Assembly: GCA_000720375.1 (NCBI GenBank)
Contig: JOAA01000036.1
Location: forward strand, 1 to 64,000
Direction of reading: 5' to 3'
Length of the DNA stretch: 64,000 nucleotides
Source: Rhodococcus rhodnii
Lineage (GTDB): Bacteria > Actinomycetota > Actinomycetes > Mycobacteriales > Pseudonocardiaceae
Of this stretch, positions 16,809 through 24,799 are shown piece by piece. Every line of letters begins with the position of its first letter. Position 1 is the stretch's first letter. The notes under the pieces were generated by a model that did no database searches, had not been told where the DNA came from, and saw only the letters and a list, made by a program, of their open reading frames with translations. Position numbers and translations under genes: made by a program.

Positions 16809-18173
16809 ATGCGCAAGATCCTCGTGGTCGGCGGTGGCTACGCCGGCTTCTACACCGCATGGAAACTCGAGAAGAAGCTGCGGAAGGACGAGGCCGAGCT
16901 GACCCTCGTCGATTCCCGCCCGTACATGACCTACCAGCCGTTCCTGCCTGAGGTGGCGGCCGGTTCGATCGAGGCGCGGCACGCGGCCATCTCGCTGCGC
17001 AGACATCTGCGCCGCACCAAGCTCGTCGCGGGGATGGTGACGGAGATCGACCACGCGGGTCGCAAGGTCACCGTCCGCCCGGCGGACGGGCCGATGTTCG
17101 ACATCAGCTACGACATCATCGTGGTCACCGCTGGCGCGGTCACTCGTAAGTTCCCGGTGCCGGGCATCGCCGAACACGCGATCGGGCTCAAGCACATCGA
17201 GGAGGCCGTGGCCATCCGCGACCGCCTGCTGACCTCGTTCGACCGCGCTTCGGTGCTCGAGCCGGGGCCGACGCGGCAACGGCTGCTCACGGTCACGTTC
17301 GTGGGCGGCGGCTTCACCGGCGTCGAAGGGTTCGCCGAGGTGTTCTCGCTGGCCAAGGCGCTGACGAAGCGTTATCCCGAGCTGGACGAGAGCGAGCTGC
17401 GGTTCCACCTCGTCGAGGCGGCCCGGCGGATCCTGCCCGAGGTCACCGACCGCCCTGGCGAGTGGGTCGTACGGTCGTTGGAGCAGCGCGGCGCCAAGGT
17501 GCACCTGAACACCACGGTTCAGTCTGCAGTGGACGGTCACATCGTGTTGTCGAACGGCGACGAATTCGACTCGGGCCTGATCGTGTGGACCGCGGGCAAC
17601 GCGGCGAACCCGGTGGTGCACAAGCACACCGACTTGCCGGTCGACGGGGCCGGGCGGATCGTGGTCACCGCCGACCTGCGCGTCCCCGGTGTCGAGGACG
17701 CGTGGGCCGCAGGCGACAACGCCGCCGTGCCGGACCTCGCCTCGGATGTGCCTGGCGCGCTCACTGTGCCCAACGCGCAGCACGCGTACCGCCAAGGCAA
17801 GCTGTTGGCCAAGAACATCGCGGCGACGCTGCGGGGCCGTAAGGCCAAGGATTACGTGCACCACAGCCTTGGCTCGGTGGCCACGCTGGGGATCGGCCGG
17901 GGCATCTTCCAGTGGCGGTGGATCGTGATCACGGGATTCCTGGCCTGGCTGATGCACCGCGGCTACCACGTGCTTGCCGTGCCCAGCTGGGAACGCAAGG
18001 TGCGGGTGCTGGCCGTCTGGCTCACGGCCGTGTTCTACGGCAGGGACATCGTGTCGCTGGCATCGGTGGAACACCCCCGGGACGCGTTCGTCGCCGGGAG
18101 TGATCCAGAGTTGTCACGTCCGGGTGGACGCGAATTTCCGCAATCTGAGGCTGTTCGAGACCACGAACACTGA
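16809..18173 (+). CDS. type II NADH dehydrogenase (NDH-2-like)
   Basis: A 454-residue flavoprotein. The FAD motif KILVVGGGYAGFYTAW is at the N-terminus, the NADH motif TVTFVGGGFTGVEGFAE is near residue 162, and AWAAGDNAAVP is near residue 300. Hydrophobic C-terminal segments (WRWIVITGFLAWLMHRGYH and VRVLAVWLTAVFYGRD) are typical of membrane-attached NDH-2, which passes electrons from NADH to menaquinone without pumping protons. The ATG follows AAAGGGG. The 3' end overlaps the convergent copper ATPase by 60 nt, an unusually long coding overlap. Second NDH-2-like gene in the window. Confidence 0.92.
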   Translation: MRKILVVGGGYAGFYTAWKLEKKLRKDEAELTLVDSRPYMTYQPFLPEVAAGSIEARHAAISLRRHLRRTKLVAGMVTEIDHAGRKVTVRPADGPMFDISYDIIVVTAGAVTRKFPVPGIAEHAIGLKHIEEAVAIRDRLLTSFDRASVLEPGPTRQRLLTVTFVGGGFTGVEGFAEVFSLAKALTKRYPELDESELRFHLVEAARRILPEVTDRPGEWVVRSLEQRGAKVHLNTTVQSAVDGHIVLSNGDEFDSGLIVWTAGNAANPVVHKHTDLPVDGAGRIVVTADLRVPGVEDAWAAGDNAAVPDLASDVPGALTVPNAQHAYRQGKLLAKNIAATLRGRKAKDYVHHSLGSVATLGIGRGIFQWRWIVITGFLAWLMHRGYHVLAVPSWERKVRVLAVWLTAVFYGRDIVSLASVEHPRDAFVAGSDPELSRPGGREFPQSEAVRDHEH

Positions 18174-20201
18174 CGACAGGGCCATCGCGGCTCCCGCGAC
18201 CAACGGGTTCAACAAACCGAATGCGGCGACAGGCAACGCGGCCACGTTGTAGCCGAAGGCCCAAGCGAGGTTGCCGCGGATTGTGCGCAGGGTCTTGTGG
18301 GACAGGCTGATGGCGTCCCCGACGACGGTGAGGTCGTCACGTACGAGGATCACGTCAGCGGCCGCGAGGGCCACGTCCGTGCCGGTCCCAATCGCCATAC
18401 CTAGGTCTGCCGTGGCCAGCGCCGGTGCGTCGTTGATGCCGTCACCGACGAAGGCCACACTACGTCCTTGGCTTTGCAGGCGGCGCACGAGTTCGGCCTT
18501 CTCCTCCGGCCGCATACCGGCGTGGACCTCGGCTATCCCGACTTCGTGAGCGATCGCTCGGGCGGTGGACTCGTTGTCACCCGTGACCAGGACCGGGTTC
18601 AGGCCGCGCTGCTTGAGTGACCGAACCGCCTGCGCCGCACTCGGTTTGGGTTGGTCCCGCAACGTGATCATGCCTTTGGCCGCACCGTCCCAGCCGACCA
18701 GCACGACGGTGTCCGTCGAGTCCTGCTGGAGCTCGGTGGGCACCTCCCAGCCGCGTTCGGTGAACGCCGCGAGTCGCCCTGCCAGAACGGTCTTTCCTTC
18801 CACCACACCGATGGCACCGAGCCCCAGCAACGCCCGGAATTCAGTGACTTCGGGAAAGTCTTGGGCGGCCGCGACGATCGCCCGGGCCACAGCGTGTTCG
18901 GACGCGGATTCCAGAGCCGCCGCGGTTCTCAGCACATCGCCGACGACCCTGGAAACCTCCATTCGCCCGGTTGTGACCGTGCCTGTCTTGTCCAGCAACA
19001 CTGTGTCGACGTTGCGCACAGCCTCCAACGCGTGCGGCCCGCGCAGCAGAATCCCCAGCTGGGCGCCCCGGCCAGTGGCGACAAGCAATGCCGTGGGTGT
19101 CGCCAGACCAAGCGCACAAGGGCACGCGATGATCAACACTGACAATGCGGCCGTCACAGCATCCACAGTGGACCCGCCACTGATCGACCAGGCCGCCGCG
19201 GTCAGCACGGAAAGCGCGAGCACCACCGGCACGAACACCGAGGCGACTCGATCGGCCAGCCGCTGGACCTTCGCCTTGTCTGACTGTGCTTCCTCGACAA
19301 GCCGGGTCATCTGGGCGAGCTGGGTGTCCGAGCCGATCCGGGTCGCCCGGACGACCAAGCGGCCGGTCAACGCGATGGTCCCGCCGATCACGGCCACTCC
19401 TTCCGCTGTGGCCATGGGAACCGATTCACCGGAGATCATGCTCGTGTCCACATCGGAGTTCCCGGACTCGACCACGCCATCAGTCGCGACCTTCTCCCCT
19501 GGTCTGACGACGAAGACATCACCGACACGCAAACTGCCGATCGGGACAAGCTTTTCGACGCCGTCTTGGACGACCGTGACGTCTTTGGCTCCCAGCAAGG
19601 ACAACGCGCGCATCGCGGCACCGGCTGTCCGCTTGGCTCGTGCTTCGAAGTAGCGTCCTGCCAGCAGGAATGTCGTCACGCCCGCGGCGACTTCGAGGTA
19701 ACTGCCGCCGTCCGGGTTCGCGAACACCGTGAACACGGACCACCCGAACGACACCAGCACACCCAAGGACACCAGGGTGTCCATCGTTGTGCCGCCGTGC
19801 AGCGCGTTCTTCAGTGCCGCCTTGTGGAAGGGCAACGCCGACCAGAACACGACCGGCGCCGCAAGCGCGAGACAAATCCACTGCCAGCCGGGAAAGCGCA
19901 ATTGCGGTAGGAAGGTCATCGCGAGGGACAGGTCGCCCAACGGAACCATCAGGACCACAGCCACGATCAACCGACGCCACAACGCCTTCACCGGGTCAGT
20001 ACGGACCGCGGAGGCCGTGTATCCGGCGTTCGTGATGACCTTGACGAGCGTCTCCACGTCCACAGTGGACGTCTGAACGCTGGCACGTTCGGTCGCGTAG
20101 TTGACCGTCGCCCGCACGCCGTTCACCTTGTTCAGCTTGCGTTCGACGCGGCTCGCGCACGCGGCACAGGTCATGCCGCCGATTTCCAGCTCGATGGTCA
20201 C
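18114..20201 (-). CDS. copper-translocating P-type ATPase
   Basis: A 695-residue P1B-1 ATPase for Cu(I) export. One N-terminal heavy-metal domain carries MTCAAC (Cys12, Cys15). The actuator motif is SGES, the membrane metal site IACPCALGLATP, the phosphorylation site DKTGT near residue 402, and the hinge GDGINDAPALA. The nucleotide-domain motif reads SEHAVA instead of the usual SEHP. GTG start after CAGGAGAACC, 10 nt behind the CopD-CtaG gene, so the two form a copper operon. A palindrome upstream of the first gene probably controls both. Confidence 0.95.
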   Translation of the reverse strand: MTIELEIGGMTCAACASRVERKLNKVNGVRATVNYATERASVQTSTVDVETLVKVITNAGYTASAVRTDPVKALWRRLIVAVVLMVPLGDLSLAMTFLPQLRFPGWQWICLALAAPVVFWSALPFHKAALKNALHGGTTMDTLVSLGVLVSFGWSVFTVFANPDGGSYLEVAAGVTTFLLAGRYFEARAKRTAGAAMRALSLLGAKDVTVVQDGVEKLVPIGSLRVGDVFVVRPGEKVATDGVVESGNSDVDTSMISGESVPMATAEGVAVIGGTIALTGRLVVRATRIGSDTQLAQMTRLVEEAQSDKAKVQRLADRVASVFVPVVLALSVLTAAAWSISGGSTVDAVTAALSVLIIACPCALGLATPTALLVATGRGAQLGILLRGPHALEAVRNVDTVLLDKTGTVTTGRMEVSRVVGDVLRTAAALESASEHAVARAIVAAAQDFPEVTEFRALLGLGAIGVVEGKTVLAGRLAAFTERGWEVPTELQQDSTDTVVLVGWDGAAKGMITLRDQPKPSAAQAVRSLKQRGLNPVLVTGDNESTARAIAHEVGIAEVHAGMRPEEKAELVRRLQSQGRSVAFVGDGINDAPALATADLGMAIGTGTDVALAAADVILVRDDLTVVGDAISLSHKTLRTIRGNLAWAFGYNVAALPVAAFGLLNPLVAGAAMALSSVFVVSNSLRLRKFASTRT

Positions 20202-20211
20202 GGTTCTCCTG

Positions 20212-22056
20212 TCATCGGCGGGTGTCCGAAAGCTTGGCCAGCATCGCGTTGTACGCGGCCAGTTCGTCGTCGGACTCGGGATTGCGGTCGTGCCGGCGTG
20301 CCTCGCGTTCGTCCGAACGCGACCACTGCACCAGCAAGGCGATCACCACGACCAGAACCGGGATCTCACCGGACGCCCACGCGATCCCGCCACCAAGGCG
20401 CTGGTCGGCGAGCAGGTCACCGATCCACGGCACGGCAAGCGACCGGTAGAAGTTCTCCGCGATCACGTCCTGTGTGGACATGATGATCACGCCGAAGAAT
20501 CCGTGGAACGGCATGACCGCGAACAACATCGCCAGCCTGCCCAGGTACGGCGGGCGGCGCGGCCCCGGGTCGACACCGATGACCACCCAGTAGAACAGGT
20601 ATCCCGTCAGCAGGAAATGGGTGTTCATCAGCAGATGCGCCCAGTGCCAGCGCACAGCCTGATCGAAAAGCCCGGTGAGATAGAGCGCATAGTACGACCC
20701 GACCAGGAGAACGCACGCCACCAACGGGTTCGTCAGAACCCGCGACACCCTGCTGTGCAGCACGGCCAGCAACCATTCTCGCGGACCCTGGTTTGGGCGT
20801 AGCGCACGCAATGCCAACGTCACGGGGGCGCCTAGCACAAGGAGCACAGGTGCCAGCATGTTCAACACCATGTGCGTCACCATGTGCACGCTGAAGACGC
20901 CTGGTCCGTAGCGTCCGATTCCGGAGGACGTGGCCAGCAGCAACACCAGACAGCCAAGCAGCCAAGCGATTGTCCGTCCGACTGGCCAGCGGTCTGCACG
21001 CTTGCGCAATGCCCGTACGCCAAGGAGATAGCCGATCGCCAGCAGGATCGCCACGGTTCCGAAGATCAGGGAGAACCGCCAGGCGGTGAAGAAGTCCCAC
21101 ACGCTGGGTGCGGCCGATATGTCGTGGCCGATCAGTGTGTCCATCGGTGTCTGAGGTGCGAAGAACCCTGGCGGCGGCTGCCTGGCCATCCCCACGGAGA
21201 CACCGATGCCGACGGCCATCGCCACCACTTGAGTCCACAGTGCTCGCCTGATGAACATAGCCAATGCCGCGAGGATGACCACTTTGGCCAACAGCAGAAG
21301 ACCATAGGGCGTCGACAGATCTCGCCACGGTGTCAGGACGAGTCCTTCCAGGACACCGGAAACAGCCAGCGTCCCGAAGCAGATCAGGGAAATCACGTTG
21401 TACTGGCTCTTGTACCGCTGACCCCGGCTGACGTGGACCACAAGCGTCCCCACCCAGATCGCGGCCGCTGTCACGTGCCAGATCGCCGCGTCCGTCGCGA
21501 TGTCGTGCCCGGCTCCTGCGGATGCGTGGCCGGCCACCACGGGTGGCAGCAGTGCGAACAGTGCGATCAACACCAGCACTGCGCACGACAACCAGGTGAG
21601 CACGATACGACAGGCGATCATCACGATGAGCACGAGCGCCGCGGAAATCGCCCAGGCTTTCGGCGTTTCCAGCGCGGAGAAGCCGCCTAGTAGGCGTGCT
21701 AAGTCCATTTCGGACAGGGGCTGACCCGAGGCGTCGGCGATGTCGAGCACCGCCATGGCCGCTGCGGCCGCAAACCACGCGACCGCGGCGTGAGTGGCGA
21801 TGCGCAGGCCCGCGTAGCCTTCCGCCTTCAGCACGCCGTCCCGCCGGGCTGGCGCCATGAACACCGCGTACACCAGCCCGCCCACGGTCAACGCACCCGC
21901 GCCGTCCGCTGTCAGCCGAACGAGTGCCGCGCTGAACCGCACGAACGCACCGGGATCGGTGTCGCCGAGCGCGACATGCCCGGACGCGCCGATCAGCGCG
22001 ACGAGCACGAGCACAGTCACCACGCCCGCGAGAGCGGCTCCTACCGGTCGGTTCAC
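20212..22056 (-). CDS. CopD-CtaG fusion: copper import / cytochrome oxidase assembly membrane protein
   Basis: A polytopic membrane protein of about 614 residues. The N-terminal half (about 40-310) is CopD-like, with many helices, AGHASAGAGHD and WHVTAAAIWVGTLVVH. The C-terminal half (about 340-600) is the caa3_CtaG domain (TWLL-type HMVTHMVLNMLAPVLLVLGA, GDLLADQRLGGGIAWASGEI). Such fusions are common in actinobacteria and supply copper to cytochrome oxidase. The frame is open to a GTG at 22110, but that start would put a perfect palindrome (22072-22086) inside the coding part. I therefore prefer the GTG at 22056, though its ribosome site is poor. Operon with the copper ATPase. Confidence 0.88.
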   Translation of the reverse strand: MNRPVGAALAGVVTVLVLVALIGASGHVALGDTDPGAFVRFSAALVRLTADGAGALTVGGLVYAVFMAPARRDGVLKAEGYAGLRIATHAAVAWFAAAAAMAVLDIADASGQPLSEMDLARLLGGFSALETPKAWAISAALVLIVMIACRIVLTWLSCAVLVLIALFALLPPVVAGHASAGAGHDIATDAAIWHVTAAAIWVGTLVVHVSRGQRYKSQYNVISLICFGTLAVSGVLEGLVLTPWRDLSTPYGLLLLAKVVILAALAMFIRRALWTQVVAMAVGIGVSVGMARQPPPGFFAPQTPMDTLIGHDISAAPSVWDFFTAWRFSLIFGTVAILLAIGYLLGVRALRKRADRWPVGRTIAWLLGCLVLLLATSSGIGRYGPGVFSVHMVTHMVLNMLAPVLLVLGAPVTLALRALRPNQGPREWLLAVLHSRVSRVLTNPLVACVLLVGSYYALYLTGLFDQAVRWHWAHLLMNTHFLLTGYLFYWVVIGVDPGPRRPPYLGRLAMLFAVMPFHGFFGVIIMSTQDVIAENFYRSLAVPWIGDLLADQRLGGGIAWASGEIPVLVVVIALLVQWSRSDEREARRHDRNPESDDELAAYNAMLAKLSDTRR

Positions 22057-22071
22057 CTTCCACAAGTCGTA

Positions 22072-22086
22072 CGTAGTGTGACTACG
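22072..22086. promoter_or_regulatory. candidate copper-operon operator
   Basis: Perfect inverted repeat CGTAGT-GTG-ACTACG between the CopD-CtaG gene and the divergent VOC gene. Position suggests control of the copper operon. The binder could be a CopY/BlaI or CsoR-like regulator; none is encoded directly beside it. Confidence 0.5.
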
Positions 22087-22130
22087 GTTCCCGGGTGTGA
22101 TGGCACCCACTCGCGGGGTACTCGACGGTC

Positions 22131-22541
22131 ATGGCACACATGAAGCTGAGCTCGACCGTCCTGGAAGCACCCGACGCCCGTGACCTGGCCGAGTTCTACC
22201 GGCAACTGCTCGGGTGGGAAGTGTGTGAGCAGGAGGAGAACTGGGTAACGCTCGTCCCGCCGGGTGGCGGGACCGGGTTGTCATTCCAGAGCGACACGGA
22301 ATACGCGTCGCCCACATGGCCTTCCAAACCCGGCCAGCAGCAGATGCAGGCACACCTGGACATCGCCGTCGAGGACCTCGAGGCCGCGAGCGCCCACGCG
22401 CTCACGACCGGTGCGACGCTCGCGGACTACCAGCCGCAGGAGGACGTCCGGGTCTTCCTGGACCCCGTCGGGCACCCCTTCTGCCTGTACATCCCGGAGG
22501 AGTCACTTTCGTGCGATGTCCCGGTGCCCGAGGAAGGCTGA
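22131..22541 (+). CDS. VOC-family (glyoxalase-fold) protein
   Basis: A 136-residue single-unit vicinal-oxygen-chelate protein. Family blocks are LEAPDARDLAEFYRQLLGWE, HLDIAVEDLEAASAHALTTG and VFLDPVGHPFCLYI at the C-terminus. Such small members are metal-dependent isomerases or dioxygenases, or antibiotic-binding proteins; this one has no subgroup-specific feature. Starts at the ATG at 22131 or 22140. It ends 1 nt before the stop of the convergent PNPOx gene. Confidence 0.88.
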   Translation: MAHMKLSSTVLEAPDARDLAEFYRQLLGWEVCEQEENWVTLVPPGGGTGLSFQSDTEYASPTWPSKPGQQQMQAHLDIAVEDLEAASAHALTTGATLADYQPQEDVRVFLDPVGHPFCLYIPEESLSCDVPVPEEG

Positions 22542-22542
22542 G

Positions 22543-22968
22543 TCAGCTCTTGCTCTGGTCGTTGCTCAGCCACTTCTCCGGTCGCATCCGCACGAGCACG
22601 GACCGCTCACTCAATGCTTCGTCGACGTACGGCTCGGAGCGATGCATCGGGAAATAGCGGCTGGCGATCTTGAGGGCCTGCTCCCGGGTCGGCGGGGCGT
22701 CGTTGGCGATGACCGGGCCTTCCACGGTGACGTACTTGTACGGCTCGGTCTCGTTGTGCACGGCGAGGCTGAACGTCCCGGCCGACCTGATCAGCTTGTC
22801 CTTGACGGTGTCGCGTTCGATCCAGATCAGCAGGTCACCGCCGGGTTCGTAGTCATACCAGACCGGCACGGCCAGTGGGGCGCGGCCGTCCCTGGTGATC
22901 GCGAGAATCCCGATGTGCGCCTCGGCCAGGAACGCCATCCGTTCCTCGGCTGTCATCACGAAAGACAC
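22543..22968 (-). CDS. pyridoxamine 5'-phosphate oxidase-fold protein
   Basis: A 141-residue split-barrel protein. It contains MAFLAEAHIGILAITRDGRA, PVWYDYEPGGDLLIW and YKYVTVEGPVIAND, the usual actinobacterial PNPOx/F420-binding pattern. It probably binds FMN or F420 and reduces an unknown substrate. GTG start with GGGAGG 6 nt upstream. It is convergent with the VOC gene with almost no gap. The 121-nt region upstream holds an inverted repeat (GCCTGGC at 22999-23005 with GCCAGGC at 23026-23032) of unknown meaning. Confidence 0.85.
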   Translation of the reverse strand: MSFVMTAEERMAFLAEAHIGILAITRDGRAPLAVPVWYDYEPGGDLLIWIERDTVKDKLIRSAGTFSLAVHNETEPYKYVTVEGPVIANDAPPTREQALKIASRYFPMHRSEPYVDEALSERSVLVRMRPEKWLSNDQSKS

Positions 22969-23090
22969 AATTTCCTCCCAGAGTCATCTTCGACAACAGC
23001 CTGGCCGTGTTGAATCATTCCCCGAGCCAGGCAAGGCTGTCTACTTAGGACGTGTTGCGACCGGGGTAGCCGCTGGCGCAGAGTGGATGG

Positions 23091-23678
23091 ATGGACAGTC
23101 TCGGCACACGCATTCTGCGCAACGGTTTCGGCTGCCCACGGGGGTTGTTGGGCCGTGTCGGCGGCTGGTTGATGGCTCGGGGGAATGCCGCGACCGAACG
23201 ACATCTGGTGTCCTTGGCCGGGCTTGGTGAAGACGAAGTTGTGGTGGTTCTCGGCCATGGGCCGGGTATCGGGCTTGAAGCAGCCGGGATGAAGTCACGC
23301 CATGTGATCGGTATCGAGCCATCCAGGACAATGCGTGACGTGGCTGCACGTCGTTGTAAGGAATTGATTGGCGAAGGCAGGGTGACTGTCCGCGACGGGG
23401 CTGCGGATCGCACAGGGCAGGCTGATGACTCTGTTGACGTCGTTCTCGCTGTTAACAACGTGCAGATTTGGCCGGATTGGCGGGCTGGTTTTGGTGAGCT
23501 GCACCGGGTTTTGCGGCCGGGTGGGCGGATGTTGCTTTCAGCTCATCGGAAGTGGCTGCCTGATGGGTTGGCGGAGGTTGTCGAGGGTTCGGGGTTTCGG
23601 GAGGTTCAAACGTCGCTTTGGGAACCGCCTTCTCGCGGAGCTGATACGGCTTTCATTCTCACGGCGGTCTGCGGCTAA
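23091..23678 (+). CDS. class I SAM-dependent methyltransferase
   Basis: A 195-residue protein with a methyltransferase core. Motif I is degenerate, VVVLGHGPGIGLEAA. The acidic end of beta-2 is VIGIEPSRTM, and motif IV lies in VDVVLAVNNVQIWPDWRAGF, followed by LRPGGRMLLS. The ATG at 23091 directly follows another ATG triplet in a different frame and has no strong ribosome site. The acceptor is unknown. The repeat element begins 13 nt after the stop codon. Confidence 0.82.
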   Translation: MDSLGTRILRNGFGCPRGLLGRVGGWLMARGNAATERHLVSLAGLGEDEVVVVLGHGPGIGLEAAGMKSRHVIGIEPSRTMRDVAARRCKELIGEGRVTVRDGAADRTGQADDSVDVVLAVNNVQIWPDWRAGFGELHRVLRPGGRMLLSAHRKWLPDGLAEVVEGSGFREVQTSLWEPPSRGADTAFILTAVCG

Positions 23679-23690
23679 GCGCTTGCTTTC

Positions 23691-23781
23691 GGCGCGCTGG
23701 TGGGTCACCGCGGCGCGCTCTTGGGTCGCTGCGGCGCGCGCTGGGGCTGGGTCGGCACGCAGGCGTGCCGGGTCGGCGCGA
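23691..23781. repeat. five GGCRCGC units at exact 21-bp spacing
   Basis: Units GGCGCGCT, GGCGCGCT, GGCGCGCG, GGCACGC and GGCGCGA start at 23691, 23712, 23733, 23754 and 23775, each exactly 21 bp apart (two helical turns). The bases between units are not conserved. The last unit is part of the left arm of the 22-bp inverted repeat. This is the left half of a composite non-coding element running to 24092. Confidence 0.8.
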
Positions 23782-23942
23782 TTTGGTGTGGAGCACCCAG
23801 CCTGGCTCCTGCCGCTGTGGTCTCCAAGGAGGCTGTGTCTTTTTTCTGGGCAGCCGCAAAGAACAGGGAAGCGGGCAGGACCTGCGGCCCTGCCCGCCGA
23901 CAAGCTTATTTGCGGCGCTACTCCACACAAAATCGCGCCGAC
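23772..23942. repeat. 171-bp element bounded by 22-bp inverted repeats
   Basis: The arm 23772-23793 matches the reverse complement of 23921-23942 at 21 of 22 positions. The arms begin GTCGGCGCGATT and end TGTGGAG. Similarity stops at both outer and inner borders. The interior holds a perfect 9-bp hairpin (23871-23879 with 23889-23897) and no convincing gene. The shape resembles a small miniature inverted-repeat element or a large cruciform. No target-site duplication is obvious. Confidence 0.7.
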
Positions 23943-23950
23943 TACTGCTT

Positions 23951-24092
23951 GGGGCGCGCCTTTAAGTGGGCGGGGCGCGCCTCCACTTCGGTTGGGGCGC
24001 GCCTTCGCTTTCGGCCGGGGCGCGCCTCCTCTGGGGCTTGGGCGCGCCTTCGCTTGTGTTGGGGCGCGCCTTGTTGTTGGGCTGGGCGCGCC
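23951..24092. repeat. seven GGCGCGCC units at 21-23-bp spacing
   Basis: The octamer GGCGCGCC begins at 23953, 23974, 23996, 24019, 24041, 24063 and 24085 (intervals 21, 22, 23, 22, 22, 22), mostly with two extra Gs in front. The spacers of 13-15 nt are T-rich but not conserved. All open frames here are just translations of the repeat. With the inverted-repeat element and the left array it fills the whole gap 23679-24136; I see no gene. Confidence 0.85.
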
Positions 24093-24136
24093 ATGCCTTC
24101 TTCGTCCCTCCACAGTTGACACTCGCGTGGGCGTGC

Positions 24137-24727
24137 CTAGTACTCGCGTCGAGACTCTGGTGCGCCGCCAAGGTGTACACGTTCGCCCTGGGGTCCGAAA
24201 AGGATCAGCAGTTCTACCGGCCGGTCATCGTCAGGCATCAGTGAGTGCGGGATGTGCGTGTCGAACTCGGCCACCTCCCCCGCCTTGAAGACGTGGTAGT
24301 GATCCGAGAGCAGCAAGCGCAACCGGCCATCCAGGACGTACAGCCACTCGTAGCCCTCGTGCGTTTGCAACTCCGGCGTGTAGTTCGTCGGCCTTGGCGG
24401 GATGACCAGCTTGAACGCCTGGATTCCGCCGGGGCGCTTGCTCAGTGGCACGAATGTCATGCCGAATCGCTTCACTGGGCGTAGGTGCACACGTGGATCG
24501 CCGGTTGTGGGCGCGCCGACCAGTTCGTCGAGTGGTACGCCGTAGGCCCTGGCCAGGGGCAGCAGCAGTTCGAGGTTCGGCCTCCTGCTGCCGCTCTCCA
24601 GGCGGGACAGGGTGCTTTGGGAGATACCTGTGGCCCTGGAGAGGTCCGCGAGCGTGATGTCACGCTGTTTGCGCAGGTTACGCAGCTTCGGGCCGACGGC
24701 GTCCAGCACGTCACGCAGTTCGTCCAT
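24137..24727 (-). CDS. XRE-cupin transcriptional regulator
   Basis: A 196-residue regulator. The HTH at about 12-66 includes DITLADLSRATGISQSTLSR, LESGSRRPNLELLLPLARAY and GVPLDELV. A cupin_2 sensor at about 115-185 includes THEGYEWLYVLDGRLRLLLS and HVFKAGEVAEFDTHIPH. Such proteins bind small ligands through the cupin barrel and often control a divergent metabolic gene. Here that is the methyltransferase at 24795, whose start codon lies in a perfect palindrome, probably this protein's operator. Confidence 0.92.
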   Translation of the reverse strand: MDELRDVLDAVGPKLRNLRKQRDITLADLSRATGISQSTLSRLESGSRRPNLELLLPLARAYGVPLDELVGAPTTGDPRVHLRPVKRFGMTFVPLSKRPGGIQAFKLVIPPRPTNYTPELQTHEGYEWLYVLDGRLRLLLSDHYHVFKAGEVAEFDTHIPHSLMPDDDRPVELLILFGPQGERVHLGGAPESRREY

Positions 24728-24758
24728 GCCTTCAAATTTGCCGGAATGGCATGAAACT

Positions 24759-24788
24759 TTGCAAGTCTGGCAAGCCGCGAGTCATGGT
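24759..24788 (+). promoter_or_regulatory. putative leaderless promoter for the methyltransferase
   Basis: TTGCAA (24759-24764) and CATGGT (24783-24788), 18 nt apart, form a weak sigma-70-like promoter whose expected start would coincide with the ATG at 24795. No ribosome site precedes that ATG, which supports a leaderless mRNA. Confidence 0.4.
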
Positions 24789-24799
24789 CTGACCATGAC
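24781..24799. promoter_or_regulatory. operator palindrome over the methyltransferase start codon
   Basis: Perfect arms GTCATGGT and ACCATGAC with a CTG centre, covering the putative -10 and the ATG at 24795. It lies 54 nt upstream of the divergent XRE-cupin gene, the likely binder. Confidence 0.6.

Noticed and set aside
16524..18074. A 516-residue minus-strand frame across the P450 and NDH-2 genes
   Set aside because: Spans two unrelated real genes on the other strand and shows no recognisable domain.
22999..23032. Inverted repeat GCCTGGC/GCCAGGC upstream of the PNPOx gene
   Set aside because: Arms are short with a 20-nt centre; not strong enough to call an operator or terminator.
23951..24092. 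CRISPR array
   Set aside because: Units are only 8-10 nt, spacers 13-15 nt and T-rich rather than unique, and no cas gene is in the window.
23538..24122. A 194-residue open frame on the minus strand rich in GAPRP/ARPSP repeats
   Set aside because: Its repetitive peptide is only the translation of the GGCGCGCC array; it has no ribosome site and overlaps the real methyltransferase gene.
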